Of a stretch of 64,000 nucleotides of DNA, positions 8,823 to 17,980 are shown piece after piece (position 1 is the first letter of the stretch; every line of letters begins with the position of its first letter). The stretch spans positions 334,001 to 398,000 of the forward strand of contig JADKJG010000006.1 of assembly GCA_016722375.1 (NCBI GenBank), in the 5' to 3' direction. The position numbers and the translations under genes are program-made. The notes below the pieces were generated by a model. The model made no database searches, was not told where the DNA came from, and saw only the letters and a program-made list of their open reading frames with translations. The stretch is from Bacteroidota bacterium. Lineage in GTDB: Bacteria; Bacteroidota; Bacteroidia; Chitinophagales; LD1.

Positions 8823-9931
8823 GATATTGATTTAGATAGTTTTTTTTGAAACTGAGGTGAAATGCTTTGGTGTAATTCTTCATTCCATTCATGCCCTTCA
8901 GCAAGCAGCTGCCGCAGTTTAATGAAATCTATTTCGCGATTATCTTTTGGCCCATCGTTAAAAGCACGAAACCCGGCCTTGGCTTCACTAAGCATGTTTA
9001 GCGCTAACCATTCGCGACTGCTCTCCTTATTTTTATCCCAATGCTCTAATTTGAACTTGCGCACTTCGCTAATGGTTTTGTTCATGCAGTTAGGAAAAGT
9101 GTGCAACAATTTTACAATCAGATTATTGACTGTCTCATCCAACATACTCAAATCTGTTTCAGCTTTTGCTACTACCCCTTTTGCCTTCGCCAAGGCTTCT
9201 CCGGTTTTCATTGAGCCAAAAATTATTCTTCCATATTCATCCATCATATTCTCTATATTCACTAATGGATTTGCAATAAATTTTCCATCCACTTTCAGCA
9301 CAGGCGCTATGTCCGTAATAACTCCATAATAATATGCCTGATGAGCTGTCCACGGTTCACACAAGGTCAACGACATCATTGCCCGCTCTACCCCGACAAA
9401 CAAAGGAAGGAAATCAGTAGCGCCTCCGATAGGGGCACTGCCATGTTTTGGTCCTGCCTGACCAAAACGAGCCATATCGCTCGCAACACTAAAATCACAA
9501 GCCATTCCAATTTCCTGTCCGCCACCAATTCGCATCCCATTCACGCGACAGATTACCGGTTTTTCACAAAGGAAAATCGAAGAAACCATATCATTGAACA
9601 AACGCATGTATTGTGAGTATTCTTGAGGGTTTCCTGAATAGTATTCTGCATATTCCTTGGTATTGCCGCCGGTGCAAAATGCTTTATCTCCTACTGCAGT
9701 AAATACAACGGCTACCACGCTTCGATCATTTGATGCCTGTCGGAAGGCGAGAATTACTTCCTTCACAGCCGCTGTTGTGTATGAATTGAATTGCATAGGA
9801 TTATTGAGAATTATCCATGCGTTATACAAGCCTTCTATCTGAGAACCACCTTTATTCAAGCATGGACGTTTTTCGAAAAGGATTTCCTTGAATTTTATAT
9901 CTACTAGATTGTGGTTGAGGAGATCATTCAT
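8810..9931 (-). CDS. oah: 6-oxocyclohex-1-ene-1-carbonyl-CoA hydrolase (ring-opening)
   Basis: The 373-aa crotonase-fold protein has the longer size typical of Oah (about 375 aa) rather than the 260 aa of ordinary hydratases. Recognisable parts are KGGSQIEGLYNAWIILNNP near residue 30, GDKAFCTGGNTKEYAEYY, RVNGMRIGGGQEIGMACDF and FGQAGPKHGSAPIGGATDFL. Oah hydrates and then hydrolytically opens the ring to 3-hydroxypimelyl-CoA. It sits between had (11 bases upstream) and dch (overlapping), the classic had-oah-dch trio of the class I benzoyl-CoA pathway. Confidence 0.9.
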   Translation of the reverse strand: MNDLLNHNLVDIKFKEILFEKRPCLNKGGSQIEGLYNAWIILNNPMQFNSYTTAAVKEVILAFRQASNDRSVVAVVFTAVGDKAFCTGGNTKEYAEYYSGNPQEYSQYMRLFNDMVSSIFLCEKPVICRVNGMRIGGGQEIGMACDFSVASDMARFGQAGPKHGSAPIGGATDFLPLFVGVERAMMSLTLCEPWTAHQAYYYGVITDIAPVLKVDGKFIANPLVNIENMMDEYGRIIFGSMKTGEALAKAKGVVAKAETDLSMLDETVNNLIVKLLHTFPNCMNKTISEVRKFKLEHWDKNKESSREWLALNMLSEAKAGFRAFNDGPKDNREIDFIKLRQLLAEGHEWNEELHQSISPQFQKKLSKSISWEN

Positions 9932-9942
9932 AAAACGGCTAT

Positions 9943-11007
9943 TTAATTTTTGAAATCAGGTATAAGTACTGGACGTTTCATGTATTTGTGTTCCAGTGCA
10001 TTTCTAAAAACCTCATTAATTTTTGACATTGGAAATGTTTCGACAAATTGATCAATTTTCAACTGGTCGTTCATAACCAATTTCACTACTTCGCTATACA
10101 ATTCGGGTTTGCAACCCCAAGTGCCGATCATTGTTGCATCAAACGCCATTAAGTTGCTAAGTCGCACTTCGACTTTATCCATCGTAAAGCCAACAATAGA
10201 AAGAGTAGAGGCAAAAGTGATTAAACTAAATGCTAATTCCTGCCCTGCCTTGGTCCCAGACATTTCAAATATTTTCCAGCACACCGGAGAGGCTTTTAAT
10301 ACTTTTGAAATTGATTTTATCTGTTCCTTAACGGCTTTAGAATCCAATCCCTCTATATTAAGTGTTGCATCAACTCCGTGTTGCTTAGCAATCGAAAGTT
10401 TCTTATCGTTTACGTCTAGTGCTATAACTTTTGCACCAAATATTTTTGCAATTTGGGCTCCATAGATACCAACGCCTCCAACGCCAATCACTATGGCTAA
10501 ATCACCCGGCTCGATTCCAGCTTTTTTTACTACCTGATAAGGGGTGGATACGGCATCGGCAATAACAGAAAGTTGATGTAAAGAATACTTTTTTAACACC
10601 TTGTCTGGAACGCGACATAGATATTTCGATGGCACCACTACATGTGAAGCAAACCCTCCATCAAAATCATTACCAGGCATCACTTGGTTACGACAAGTAT
10701 TGCTACGTCCTCTTTTACATAATTCGCATTCGCCACATGGAAGTACAGCAGGAATTATTACATTTTTATTCAACCACTCTTGTGGACCTTCTACCACGAC
10801 CCCGCTAATTTCATGTCCAAGAGTAAGAGGTAAAGTATGTCGCGTTTGCACACCATAATGCCAAAAGCTTAGATCGGTGTGGCATACTCCGCAGCCGGCT
10901 ACTTTTACCATCGCTTCTCCATAGTTTATTTCTGGAAGTGGTTGTTCAATCAACCTGAACTCTTTATCAAGCTCAACCATTTGCCATTGATACATTTTAT
11001 TGCTCAT
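9943..11007 (-). CDS. had: 6-hydroxycyclohex-1-ene-1-carbonyl-CoA dehydrogenase (zinc MDR family)
   Basis: A 354-aa medium-chain alcohol dehydrogenase. Catalytic zinc ligands are in GCGVCHTDLSFWH and LGHEISG; structural zinc cysteines are in LPCGECELCKRGRSNTC. The Rossmann motif GVGGVGIYGAQIAKIFG is followed by an Asp (ALDVND), predicting NAD preference. In the benzoyl-CoA pathway Had oxidises the hydroxyl formed by Dch to 6-oxocyclohex-1-ene-1-carbonyl-CoA for Oah. It lies 4 bases after the thiolase and 11 before oah. The family alone would say only alcohol dehydrogenase; the neighbourhood and the GGFASHVVVPSKYLC region support Had. Confidence 0.87.
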   Translation of the reverse strand: MSNKMYQWQMVELDKEFRLIEQPLPEINYGEAMVKVAGCGVCHTDLSFWHYGVQTRHTLPLTLGHEISGVVVEGPQEWLNKNVIIPAVLPCGECELCKRGRSNTCRNQVMPGNDFDGGFASHVVVPSKYLCRVPDKVLKKYSLHQLSVIADAVSTPYQVVKKAGIEPGDLAIVIGVGGVGIYGAQIAKIFGAKVIALDVNDKKLSIAKQHGVDATLNIEGLDSKAVKEQIKSISKVLKASPVCWKIFEMSGTKAGQELAFSLITFASTLSIVGFTMDKVEVRLSNLMAFDATMIGTWGCKPELYSEVVKLVMNDQLKIDQFVETFPMSKINEVFRNALEHKYMKRPVLIPDFKN

Positions 11008-11011
11008 GGTA

Positions 11012-12271
11012 TTATTGATTTAAGTTTTCAAACAAAATTGCGTTACCCTGTCCACCACCAATGCAAGCTGATGCAATTCCGTATTTCACCTTTCTCAAAT
11101 TCATTTCACGTGAAAGTGTAAGTGATAATCTTATTCCACTGGCTGCCAGAGGATGACCGAAGGCAATAGCTCCTCCGTTTACATTGCAGGTGTTTCTATC
11201 TAATCCCAATTCGCGCTCGCAAGCAATAAACTGAGCCGCGAATGCTTCGTTGATTTCAAACAGTCCAATATCAGATACCCTCAATCCGGTTAATTCCAAC
11301 AGCAAACGAATGGCCGGTACCGGCCCTAAGCCCATTAATTTCGGATCAACACCGCAACTTGCGGAGGCCAGCACCTTAGTAAGCGGCTTAAGATTTTTAC
11401 TAGTTATGAAATTCTTGTTAGCGACAATTACTGAAGCCGCTCCATCTACAATGCCGCTGGAGTTAGCCGCCGTTTGCACGCCTTCTTTTTCAAATGCGGG
11501 AGCAAGTTTCCCCATCTCTTCTAAAGTAGAAGCACGAATGTTTTCATCAGCAATAAAATCGGTTACCTTTCTCGGAAGGAATACTTTACGCGGTTTCAAT
11601 TCTTCCATTTCAAACACGGTGGAATTAAGGGGGATGATTTCTTCTGTAAAAAACTTTTTCTGCGTTGCAGTAACGGCGCGATCAACCGAAAGTTTCCCAA
11701 ATTCATCAGTGTCGTTGCGCGTAATTTTGTATTGACGCGCAATGTTTTCAGCAGTACATCCCATCGGCACAGCTGCTGTGTCGTTTAATGCTTCCCACAA
11801 GAAATCTTTGAATTCAATTTTGCCCAGTGCATAGCCCATACGATTTCCGTAGCTGACTGTAGGGGCCAGTGACATATTCTCCGTTCCTCCACATAAAGCC
11901 ACTGCTGCCTTGCCGAGAGAAATCTGATCTGCACCGGCTGTGATGGTTTCAAATCCTGAGCCACAGATACGTTGCAACATCACAGCCGGAACTCCTTGCG
12001 GAATTCCGGAATACAAACCAATATGGCGGGGAAGAAAATAGGTGTCGCAAGAACTTTGCCCGATGTTTGCCATCATGATTTGGTCAATATCTGCCGGAGC
12101 AATTCTTGATTTTTCGATAGCAGCACGGCTAGCAAAAATTCCTAAGTCAGTGGGAGAAATGCGGGCAAGAGTACCACAGAATTTCCCAAAAGCAGTACGC
12201 GCACCATTCACCAAATAAATGTCATCGTACACAATTCCAAATCCTTTTTCCTTATCGTGGTATGCTTTCAT
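11012..12271 (-). CDS. Acetyl-CoA acyltransferase (thiolase)
   Basis: The 419-aa thiolase II family protein has the nucleophilic Cys in QRICGSGFETI, the His in GGAIAFGHPLAASGIR and the second Cys in ASACIGGGQGNAI. A roughly 20-residue N-terminal extension precedes the canonical start (VNGARTAFGKF), so translation may begin internally. It fits the cleavage of 3-oxopimelyl-CoA to glutaryl-CoA and acetyl-CoA after Oah and the 3-hydroxyacyl-CoA dehydrogenase. It begins 2 bases after the PanE-activator fusion and ends 4 bases before had, so it is firmly in the operon. Confidence 0.9.
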   Translation of the reverse strand: MKAYHDKEKGFGIVYDDIYLVNGARTAFGKFCGTLARISPTDLGIFASRAAIEKSRIAPADIDQIMMANIGQSSCDTYFLPRHIGLYSGIPQGVPAVMLQRICGSGFETITAGADQISLGKAAVALCGGTENMSLAPTVSYGNRMGYALGKIEFKDFLWEALNDTAAVPMGCTAENIARQYKITRNDTDEFGKLSVDRAVTATQKKFFTEEIIPLNSTVFEMEELKPRKVFLPRKVTDFIADENIRASTLEEMGKLAPAFEKEGVQTAANSSGIVDGAASVIVANKNFITSKNLKPLTKVLASASCGVDPKLMGLGPVPAIRLLLELTGLRVSDIGLFEINEAFAAQFIACERELGLDRNTCNVNGGAIAFGHPLAASGIRLSLTLSREMNLRKVKYGIASACIGGGQGNAILFENLNQ

Positions 12272-12273
12272 TT

Positions 12274-14121
12274 TTAATTTACTGCAATTTTTATTTCATT
12301 GATTTTTGCTTGGTTCACTCTCTTGTAGGTCTGCATAGCAATCACCGCAGCGCCATAAGAAACTCCAGATTGAGGCGCATCAATTATCTGAATGTCTTTA
12401 TTAAACTTTTCGTTTAGCAGCGTTTTTAGATAAGGGTGATGAGCAATCACTCCGCCAATCATATAAATTGGTATTCCGGGATCGAGACGCATTTTGGCAA
12501 CCTTGTTGGCTATAGAAATGTAGATGCCGCGAGAAATATCTTCGAGCGACATCCCATCAAAAATCCAGTTCATGATTTCCGTTTTGGCAAACACAGTACA
12601 GAAACTGTTAAGTTCTTTATCGTAGTTAGATAACGATGCGAGACTGCTCATCTCAGAAATATTAATGTTAGCGCGCTCGGCAATTTCAGCAAGGAAAGAA
12701 CCCGTACCTGCGGCACATTTATCGTTCATATAAAAATTTTCAACGTTATTATCCTCGTCGCAGCGAACTATTTTGATGTCTTCTCCGCCTATGTCAATGA
12801 TGTTTTTTTCGCCTGGATGAAGGAAAGAGACACCCGCAGCCGCGCAGTTGATTTCAGTTTTCACAATATCGGTTTCTGAGAAATGCTTTCTGCCATAGCC
12901 GGTGGCACAACTATATTGAATGTTGAAATTGTTAGCAATAACTTGCAGAATATTTTTCTGTGCCTGCTTATCGCTGCTGAGTGTAGGAAGGAAATAGCGG
13001 AATAATGTGGTTCCGTTTTGCTCAATTACGGTAAATTTTGTATAGGCAGAGCCTAAATCTATTCCGAGGAAACAAGCCATATTTTTAAATGTGCTAGGGA
13101 TAGCCATTTTATTCACCAAACCCTTTTCAAAAATTTTTTTGTTGACATCTCCTGTGGCTCCCGGAATGCGCGAAACAATGTTCTTGTTCGACATGGCCTT
13201 AACCATATTGGTGAATGAAAGATTGAGTGAAGTACGTACGTAATGTTTCTTCCCGTACTCTACAATCTTTCCATTGAAGAAGTCAATCTCGGTCGGGTGG
13301 TTATTGATGAGGTCGAGCGCCAAAGAGGGAAAGTGATCGCCCCCTTTTTTGAGGTATCGCATACACTGCCGGATGAAATCATCGGGGAAATAAATTTTTT
13401 CTTTTTCGGCCACTACCACTGCTTCATTAATAATCTGCTCTATTAACTCAATAGTATCGAGATCGTTCATGGCTTCTGCCATCGTCAATCTACCCACACC
13501 ACACAAGGCACTTAATGAGGAATTCAAAATGGTTTTCTCCCAGCTTCTTTTTAGAATATCGAAAGCATTCACGGCTTTAGTTTCCATCCCTGCCGAGGAA
13601 AGCAAGTGCGCTATTTCTTTAGCTTGTTCTGTTCGCACATCATTTACTGACCCGATATAATTTGGCGGGATGAAAAACGTAACCTTCACGGTATTGGGAG
13701 AAATAGTATTGCCTGCATAGTTGACCACCATGCGCAAGGTTTTCGATTCACCAAAGGAAGAAGTTAAATATTCCTCTACGTCCACTCCGTTTTGAGCCGA
13801 TATAACCGTTAACTTCTCGGTGTTGAGCGATAAAGCGGATTTAACTGCTTCAGGCATTTGATAAGACTTTAGCGCAAATACTAAATAATCTGCATCGAAG
13901 TCAGACATATTTTCAATACTTTGATAAATATTTTCAAAACGTGCTGAAGATTTAATGAGGTTTTCAAGAATGATTCCGTCTTTTTTAATCTTTTGACTTC
14001 TTACTTCATTTCGCACGCATAAAGCCACTTCGCAACCGGCTTCCTGTAACTTCACAGCCATAATCATCCCCACGGGACCAAGCCCGATAATGGCGACTTT
14101 TATTTTTTTACTGTTGCTCAT
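12274..14121 (-). CDS. Fusion of ketopantoate-reductase-like domain and HgdC/BcrA-type activator ATPase
   Basis: Residues ~1-320 form a 2-dehydropantoate 2-reductase-like (PanE/ApbA) protein. It has the Rossmann motif GLGPVGMIMA, AQNGVD, a catalytic-Lys-like KRSWEKTILNSSLSAL helix, and an ApbA C-terminal block with PTEIDFFNGKIVEYGKK. Residues ~345-615 are a complete ASKHA ATPase of the 2-hydroxyacyl-CoA dehydratase activator/BCR ATPase family. Its phosphate loop is GIDLGSAYTKF, and the two cysteines expected to hold the dimer-bridging [4Fe-4S] cluster are in NDKCAAGTGSF (~469) and FCTVFA (~509). Activators normally stand alone at about 260 aa. The D-component-like partner ends 14 bases upstream. 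PanE-like enzymes can also make (R)-2-hydroxyacids, so an oxoacid-to-enoyl-CoA module is possible; this is inference. Confidence 0.85.
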   Translation of the reverse strand: MSNSKKIKVAIIGLGPVGMIMAVKLQEAGCEVALCVRNEVRSQKIKKDGIILENLIKSSARFENIYQSIENMSDFDADYLVFALKSYQMPEAVKSALSLNTEKLTVISAQNGVDVEEYLTSSFGESKTLRMVVNYAGNTISPNTVKVTFFIPPNYIGSVNDVRTEQAKEIAHLLSSAGMETKAVNAFDILKRSWEKTILNSSLSALCGVGRLTMAEAMNDLDTIELIEQIINEAVVVAEKEKIYFPDDFIRQCMRYLKKGGDHFPSLALDLINNHPTEIDFFNGKIVEYGKKHYVRTSLNLSFTNMVKAMSNKNIVSRIPGATGDVNKKIFEKGLVNKMAIPSTFKNMACFLGIDLGSAYTKFTVIEQNGTTLFRYFLPTLSSDKQAQKNILQVIANNFNIQYSCATGYGRKHFSETDIVKTEINCAAAGVSFLHPGEKNIIDIGGEDIKIVRCDEDNNVENFYMNDKCAAGTGSFLAEIAERANINISEMSSLASLSNYDKELNSFCTVFAKTEIMNWIFDGMSLEDISRGIYISIANKVAKMRLDPGIPIYMIGGVIAHHPYLKTLLNEKFNKDIQIIDAPQSGVSYGAAVIAMQTYKRVNQAKINEIKIAVN

Positions 14122-14135
14122 TTTTTCGCTTCGGT

Positions 14136-15353
14136 TTAGCTCATTACTTTACTTTCTTCCAACTGTTCTAAAAAGGTTTCAATCTTAGTAGTGCTTTGTC
14201 CTTCGCTGAAAAAGCGGAGGTCGCATAAATCTCCTTCAATGACTAGAGCCGGAACACCGGTTATTTCTTTCAACCGTTGTGGCATCCCAAACTTTGCGTT
14301 GGAATTATTGAAGCAGGTTTTACTATCGTGATAAACAATGCCGTCAATTTTGTATTCTTCAAACCAAGCTGCCAGCATTTTCATTTTTGCCTTTTCGCTT
14401 CGGTTGATAAAGATTTCGGTATAAGCTCGAGCGGTAGAATTCCAAGGGTCGTTTTCATCAAACTTATCGAACACCCAACTGCTGCAATAAGTAGAAGCTA
14501 CCACTGCGGCACCGCTGGATGTAAACAAATCGCTGAGCATTCTCAGCTTGCCCCATATAGGCATTCCTTCCCAAAATATCCGTGTGTGAGTTTGGCGCAG
14601 AAAGCCGATATTGTTGTTTACATTATTTTCCAACTCGGCTAATAAGATGGTGTAGTAATCTTTTGCCACTTGGGTTCCGCGCAAAACAACAATAGGACCC
14701 ATGTGAATAGTGCCGTCAAAAAAACTTAGTGGAGCATTCATGGCAGTGGAAGTTTTTAGAATCTTCTGCCAGAGCAAAGTGGCCTCTTTGCTCAGTTTAA
14801 TGACTTCTTTAAATTTATCTAGATTGAATTTCTGTCCGCTTATCTGTTCGCAAATGGGAATCATTCTTTTGAACTGCTTCACTACCAAATCCACTGCTTC
14901 CTGTGTTACTTCATTGAGATAGCGAGGCGGCTCAATACCGACAATAGGGCAGTTAAATTCGGTAGCGAAAAAGTTAAACCAATCCTGCACTTCGCGGCAT
15001 TGATTGGTGTTGTAGGCAATTAGGTCGGGCTTGGGCGCACCTTGCATTCCGTAATGCTTTTGCAGCGGAGTTTCTTTTTTTAAATAAGAACCTATATCAG
15101 AAGTGGTGTAAGAACAAACGTGACCGGAGTATCCGCATTTGATGGCTTCTGGTATGTAATCCATGGCTGTGCGAGTTGCTCCCAACAAAGCACCGTGATT
15201 TTCTGGGAAGTAAACTTCGAAACCGAAAGAACGCAACAACTCAGCTGGCCCCACGCTGGTACACCACGCTATTTTCTTTTCTCTCTTTTCTAGCGAGAGG
15301 AAGTATTCGCGCATAATGCGCTTCATCTCTTGTGCTGCTTTTATTTCGTACAT
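14136..15353 (-). CDS. 2-hydroxyacyl-CoA dehydratase / benzoyl-CoA reductase family (HgdB/BcrB-like) protein
   Basis: The 405-aa protein matches the Fe-S-carrying HgdB/BcrB/BcrC fold. It has WCTSVGPAELLRSFGFEVYFPE near the N-terminus, CSYTTSDIGSY, VGIEPPRYL, and conserved-position cysteines in IKCGYSGHVCSY, TYCSSW, SKTCFNNS and EGDLCDLRFF. Such proteins bind a [4Fe-4S] or double-cubane cluster and receive one low-potential electron per ATP hydrolysis from an activator ATPase, here the adjacent fusion. Only one such subunit is present in this sub-module, unlike HgdAB. Single-subunit relatives include the YjiM/double-cubane-cluster type. The substrate is unknown: a 2-hydroxyacyl-CoA dehydratase or a second acyl-CoA reductase are both possible. 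It starts 1 base from the ligase stop. Confidence 0.8.
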   Translation of the reverse strand: MYEIKAAQEMKRIMREYFLSLEKREKKIAWCTSVGPAELLRSFGFEVYFPENHGALLGATRTAMDYIPEAIKCGYSGHVCSYTTSDIGSYLKKETPLQKHYGMQGAPKPDLIAYNTNQCREVQDWFNFFATEFNCPIVGIEPPRYLNEVTQEAVDLVVKQFKRMIPICEQISGQKFNLDKFKEVIKLSKEATLLWQKILKTSTAMNAPLSFFDGTIHMGPIVVLRGTQVAKDYYTILLAELENNVNNNIGFLRQTHTRIFWEGMPIWGKLRMLSDLFTSSGAAVVASTYCSSWVFDKFDENDPWNSTARAYTEIFINRSEKAKMKMLAAWFEEYKIDGIVYHDSKTCFNNSNAKFGMPQRLKEITGVPALVIEGDLCDLRFFSEGQSTTKIETFLEQLEESKVMS

Positions 15354-15354
15354 A

Positions 15355-17100
15355 TTACACGGTCATTTTTTTGATAGCCGGTACATCTTCTAACTTAATG
15401 ATGTAAATATCCTCCTCTAAGGGGTTATTAGCTCCATACAAATTCTCAAGATGTGCTTTGTATGCAAACGCCACATTTTTAGGAGCCATCTTCATGCTCG
15501 GAGTGAGGGTGTTGTTTTCTAATGAAAGCTCTTCGTCAATAATCATGGCGGCTTTTATTTTCGAAAACTTTTGTCCAATACCGCAGTTGGCATCATTGAG
15601 ACAACCGTGTAAACATTTTTGTAACTCGCTTAAGTTACGCGGACAAAAACAGCCATCTAGAGGTGTTTTTTCGTAAGCGGAGTTGACAATGTTTTTTTTG
15701 TTGGGAAATAGAAGCGCCACCGGATATTCTTCACCACCACCCACTACAATAGCGAAAGAGATGTAATGGCATTTCAGCTCAATCAGTTTCTCTAAATCAG
15801 AGGGAATCACTTTTTCGCCATTCGAGAGTTTAAAGATGCGGTCTTTGCGGGTGATAAGTTTCAATCCGCTCTCAGTAAATCCACCCACATCACCGGTGCA
15901 GAAAAATCCGTCATCGGTAAAAATTCCTTTATTTGCTTCATCATTTTTATAGTAGCCCTTCATCACGTTTTGGCCCTTCACTTGTATTTCGCCATCTTCT
16001 GCTAAGCGAATGGTAACGCCCGGAATAGGTTGACCTACCACTCCTGCTTGCCGTTTTTTGTTTGGGTTAGTGAGGGTGCAGCAAGGAGAGGTTTCAGTTA
16101 GGCCCCAACCTTCCATTACAGTAATACCTCTTTCTTCGAACTCATCGGAAAGTTTTTGAGGAAGGGCTGCCGCAGCAGTAAAAATGAATTTGAGTTGTGA
16201 GTGAAATAACAGTTCTTCAGCTTCGCGGTCAGATTTTGTTAAATCAAAAAGCGCCTGATAAACTTTGGGAACACTGAAGAACACGGTAGGCTTGATTGCT
16301 TTCCAATTCAACATAATTTCTTTCGGATCTTTCCCATAACCCGATTCCAGAAACATGCTGGCACCGTTGCAAAGTACGGCAAAGAGCTCAAAAATTCCCC
16401 CAAAGCTATGATGCCAAGGCAAGTAAGAAAGAAATCGGTCGTTGCTGTCAACATTCCATATCTGCGACAGAGCCGCTTGCTGTGATAAAATATTTTCATG
16501 CATTAACTGAACACACTTGGGAGTCCCCATAGTGCCGGAGGTGTACATGTTCAGGCAAATGTTATCGGGGTATGCAGCAATGTTCAATTTGAAATTTTTA
16601 TCGCTGCGTTTGCTGAGCAGTTCTTCCAACGAATGTTGTTGGTTGAATTTTTTGTGGCTGACTTTATCAAACACAAAAACATGCTCCAGCTTCAAATCTT
16701 TATTTAACCGGCTCAACTGTGTTTCACCTGCAACCGCTAAATATTTTGCATCGCTATGGTTAATGAGAAGTTCGGCAGTTTCCTTATAAAAGAAAGCGAA
16801 GATGGGGACAGCAATTCCTCCGCAGGCCATCACAGCCAATTCCATTTCGAGCATCTCCATGCAATTGGGTGAGAAAATAACCATTTTATCGCCCTGCTTA
16901 AAGTTGAATTTGTGCTGAAGGTTGAACGCTATGTTGAGAATGTTATCGTATAATTCTTTCCAAGCAATGCCTTTGTAAATACCAGCTTGCTTTTGCTGAA
17001 AAACAATTTTATCGCCATACGTTGCCACATTTCTTTCGAGCAAGGTAGCCATGTTTGGAATTACTTCTCCTAAGACTATTTCATTTTTCAGCGTTTGCAT
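15355..17100 (-). CDS. AMP-forming acyl-CoA/aryl-CoA ligase
   Basis: The 581-aa ANL-family adenylating enzyme has the P-loop MYTSGTMGTPK, the A5 motif EGWGLTETSPC, and the A7/A8 region TGDVGGF...LITRKDRIFKLSNGEKV. It forms acyl-CoA from an acid, ATP and CoA via an acyl-adenylate. The architecture resembles long-chain fatty-acid ligases more than compact benzoate-CoA ligases, so the substrate is not assigned. It may activate (hydroxy)benzoate, or feed the following HgdB-like protein. It sits 11 bases after bcrD. No other CoA ligase was found in the window. Confidence 0.82.
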   Translation of the reverse strand: MQTLKNEIVLGEVIPNMATLLERNVATYGDKIVFQQKQAGIYKGIAWKELYDNILNIAFNLQHKFNFKQGDKMVIFSPNCMEMLEMELAVMACGGIAVPIFAFFYKETAELLINHSDAKYLAVAGETQLSRLNKDLKLEHVFVFDKVSHKKFNQQHSLEELLSKRSDKNFKLNIAAYPDNICLNMYTSGTMGTPKCVQLMHENILSQQAALSQIWNVDSNDRFLSYLPWHHSFGGIFELFAVLCNGASMFLESGYGKDPKEIMLNWKAIKPTVFFSVPKVYQALFDLTKSDREAEELLFHSQLKFIFTAAAALPQKLSDEFEERGITVMEGWGLTETSPCCTLTNPNKKRQAGVVGQPIPGVTIRLAEDGEIQVKGQNVMKGYYKNDEANKGIFTDDGFFCTGDVGGFTESGLKLITRKDRIFKLSNGEKVIPSDLEKLIELKCHYISFAIVVGGGEEYPVALLFPNKKNIVNSAYEKTPLDGCFCPRNLSELQKCLHGCLNDANCGIGQKFSKIKAAMIIDEELSLENNTLTPSMKMAPKNVAFAYKAHLENLYGANNPLEEDIYIIKLEDVPAIKKMTV

Positions 17101-17111
17101 AGAGTGTTTTT

Positions 17112-17951
17112 TTACGCTGCCACTGATTGTTTTTCCAATAATTTATAATGTCGGTAACCGCCCCATAATGCGGCACCAATGGCTCCGGCATAAATAGCAT
17201 CGGGATGGGTTTTTACTTCATACTTTTTACCGGTTTCCTCTAACATTTCTTCAATGGCCTGCAACATGCCTTTGTTCAGCGCCATGCCACCGGTGAGCAC
17301 CACCGGTGATTCGCCTTTGAGCGAGCTCATGAGTTTGATGATGCGCGAAGCGATGGAAAGGTGAATGCCTTTGATGATGTTGGGCGTTGATATGCCGCGA
17401 GACACCATGTTGATGACATCGGTTTCGGCCAACACTGCGCAAATACCCGAAGATATTTCAGGCTCATTGGCTTGCATGGAAACATCGCCTACTTCTTCTA
17501 TACTCAAACCGAGGTAGCGCGAAATATTTTCGAGAAACTGACCAGAACCGGAAGCGCACTGACCGGTCATTTTATAGTCCTGCACCCGCGCTCCTTCGCT
17601 GGTGCGAATGGCGCGTACATACAAGGCTCCAAGGTCAACCACTGTTTTGGCATCGGGAAAAAAGAAATTAGCTCCGCGTGCATGAGTAGTCATACCATAG
17701 AAATGTCCGCGTTTACGTTTTACCAAATCACCTTCTCCGGTGCTGGCGAGGTAGGCCACGTCTTCGTATTTCAAGATATTTTTGGCAAGCATGGTGTTGA
17801 CCATATCATCGGCCACTGTGGTGGGATTGCGCTTGCGGATTTTTTCAGTTTGCTGGTCAACCAATTTCGGAGTATCGGAATATTCCATCAGCACCAGCTT
17901 AATAAAGTTGCTGCCTACGTCAATTCCTATGGTGTAAATCGGAGTTATCAT
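17112..17951 (-). CDS. bcrD: Benzoyl-CoA reductase subunit D-like ATPase (ASKHA)
   Basis: The 279-aa protein (BcrD/BadG are about 280 aa) has the ASKHA phosphate motif GIDVGSNFIKL at residues ~9-19. The Fe-S cysteines are in MTGQCASGSGQF (~129) and SGICAVLAETD (~172), and there is a C-terminal VVLTGGMALNKGM motif. In class I benzoyl-CoA reductase the A and D subunits form an ATPase pair with a bridging [4Fe-4S] cluster that drives electrons from ferredoxin to the BC module. It is the fourth gene in the order C-B-A-D, as in Thauera, 29 bases after bcrA. Confidence 0.87.
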   Translation of the reverse strand: MITPIYTIGIDVGSNFIKLVLMEYSDTPKLVDQQTEKIRKRNPTTVADDMVNTMLAKNILKYEDVAYLASTGEGDLVKRKRGHFYGMTTHARGANFFFPDAKTVVDLGALYVRAIRTSEGARVQDYKMTGQCASGSGQFLENISRYLGLSIEEVGDVSMQANEPEISSGICAVLAETDVINMVSRGISTPNIIKGIHLSIASRIIKLMSSLKGESPVVLTGGMALNKGMLQAIEEMLEETGKKYEVKTHPDAIYAGAIGAALWGGYRHYKLLEKQSVAA

Positions 17952-17980
17952 CTTACTTGTTTTTTGGAAACGTAATTTTA

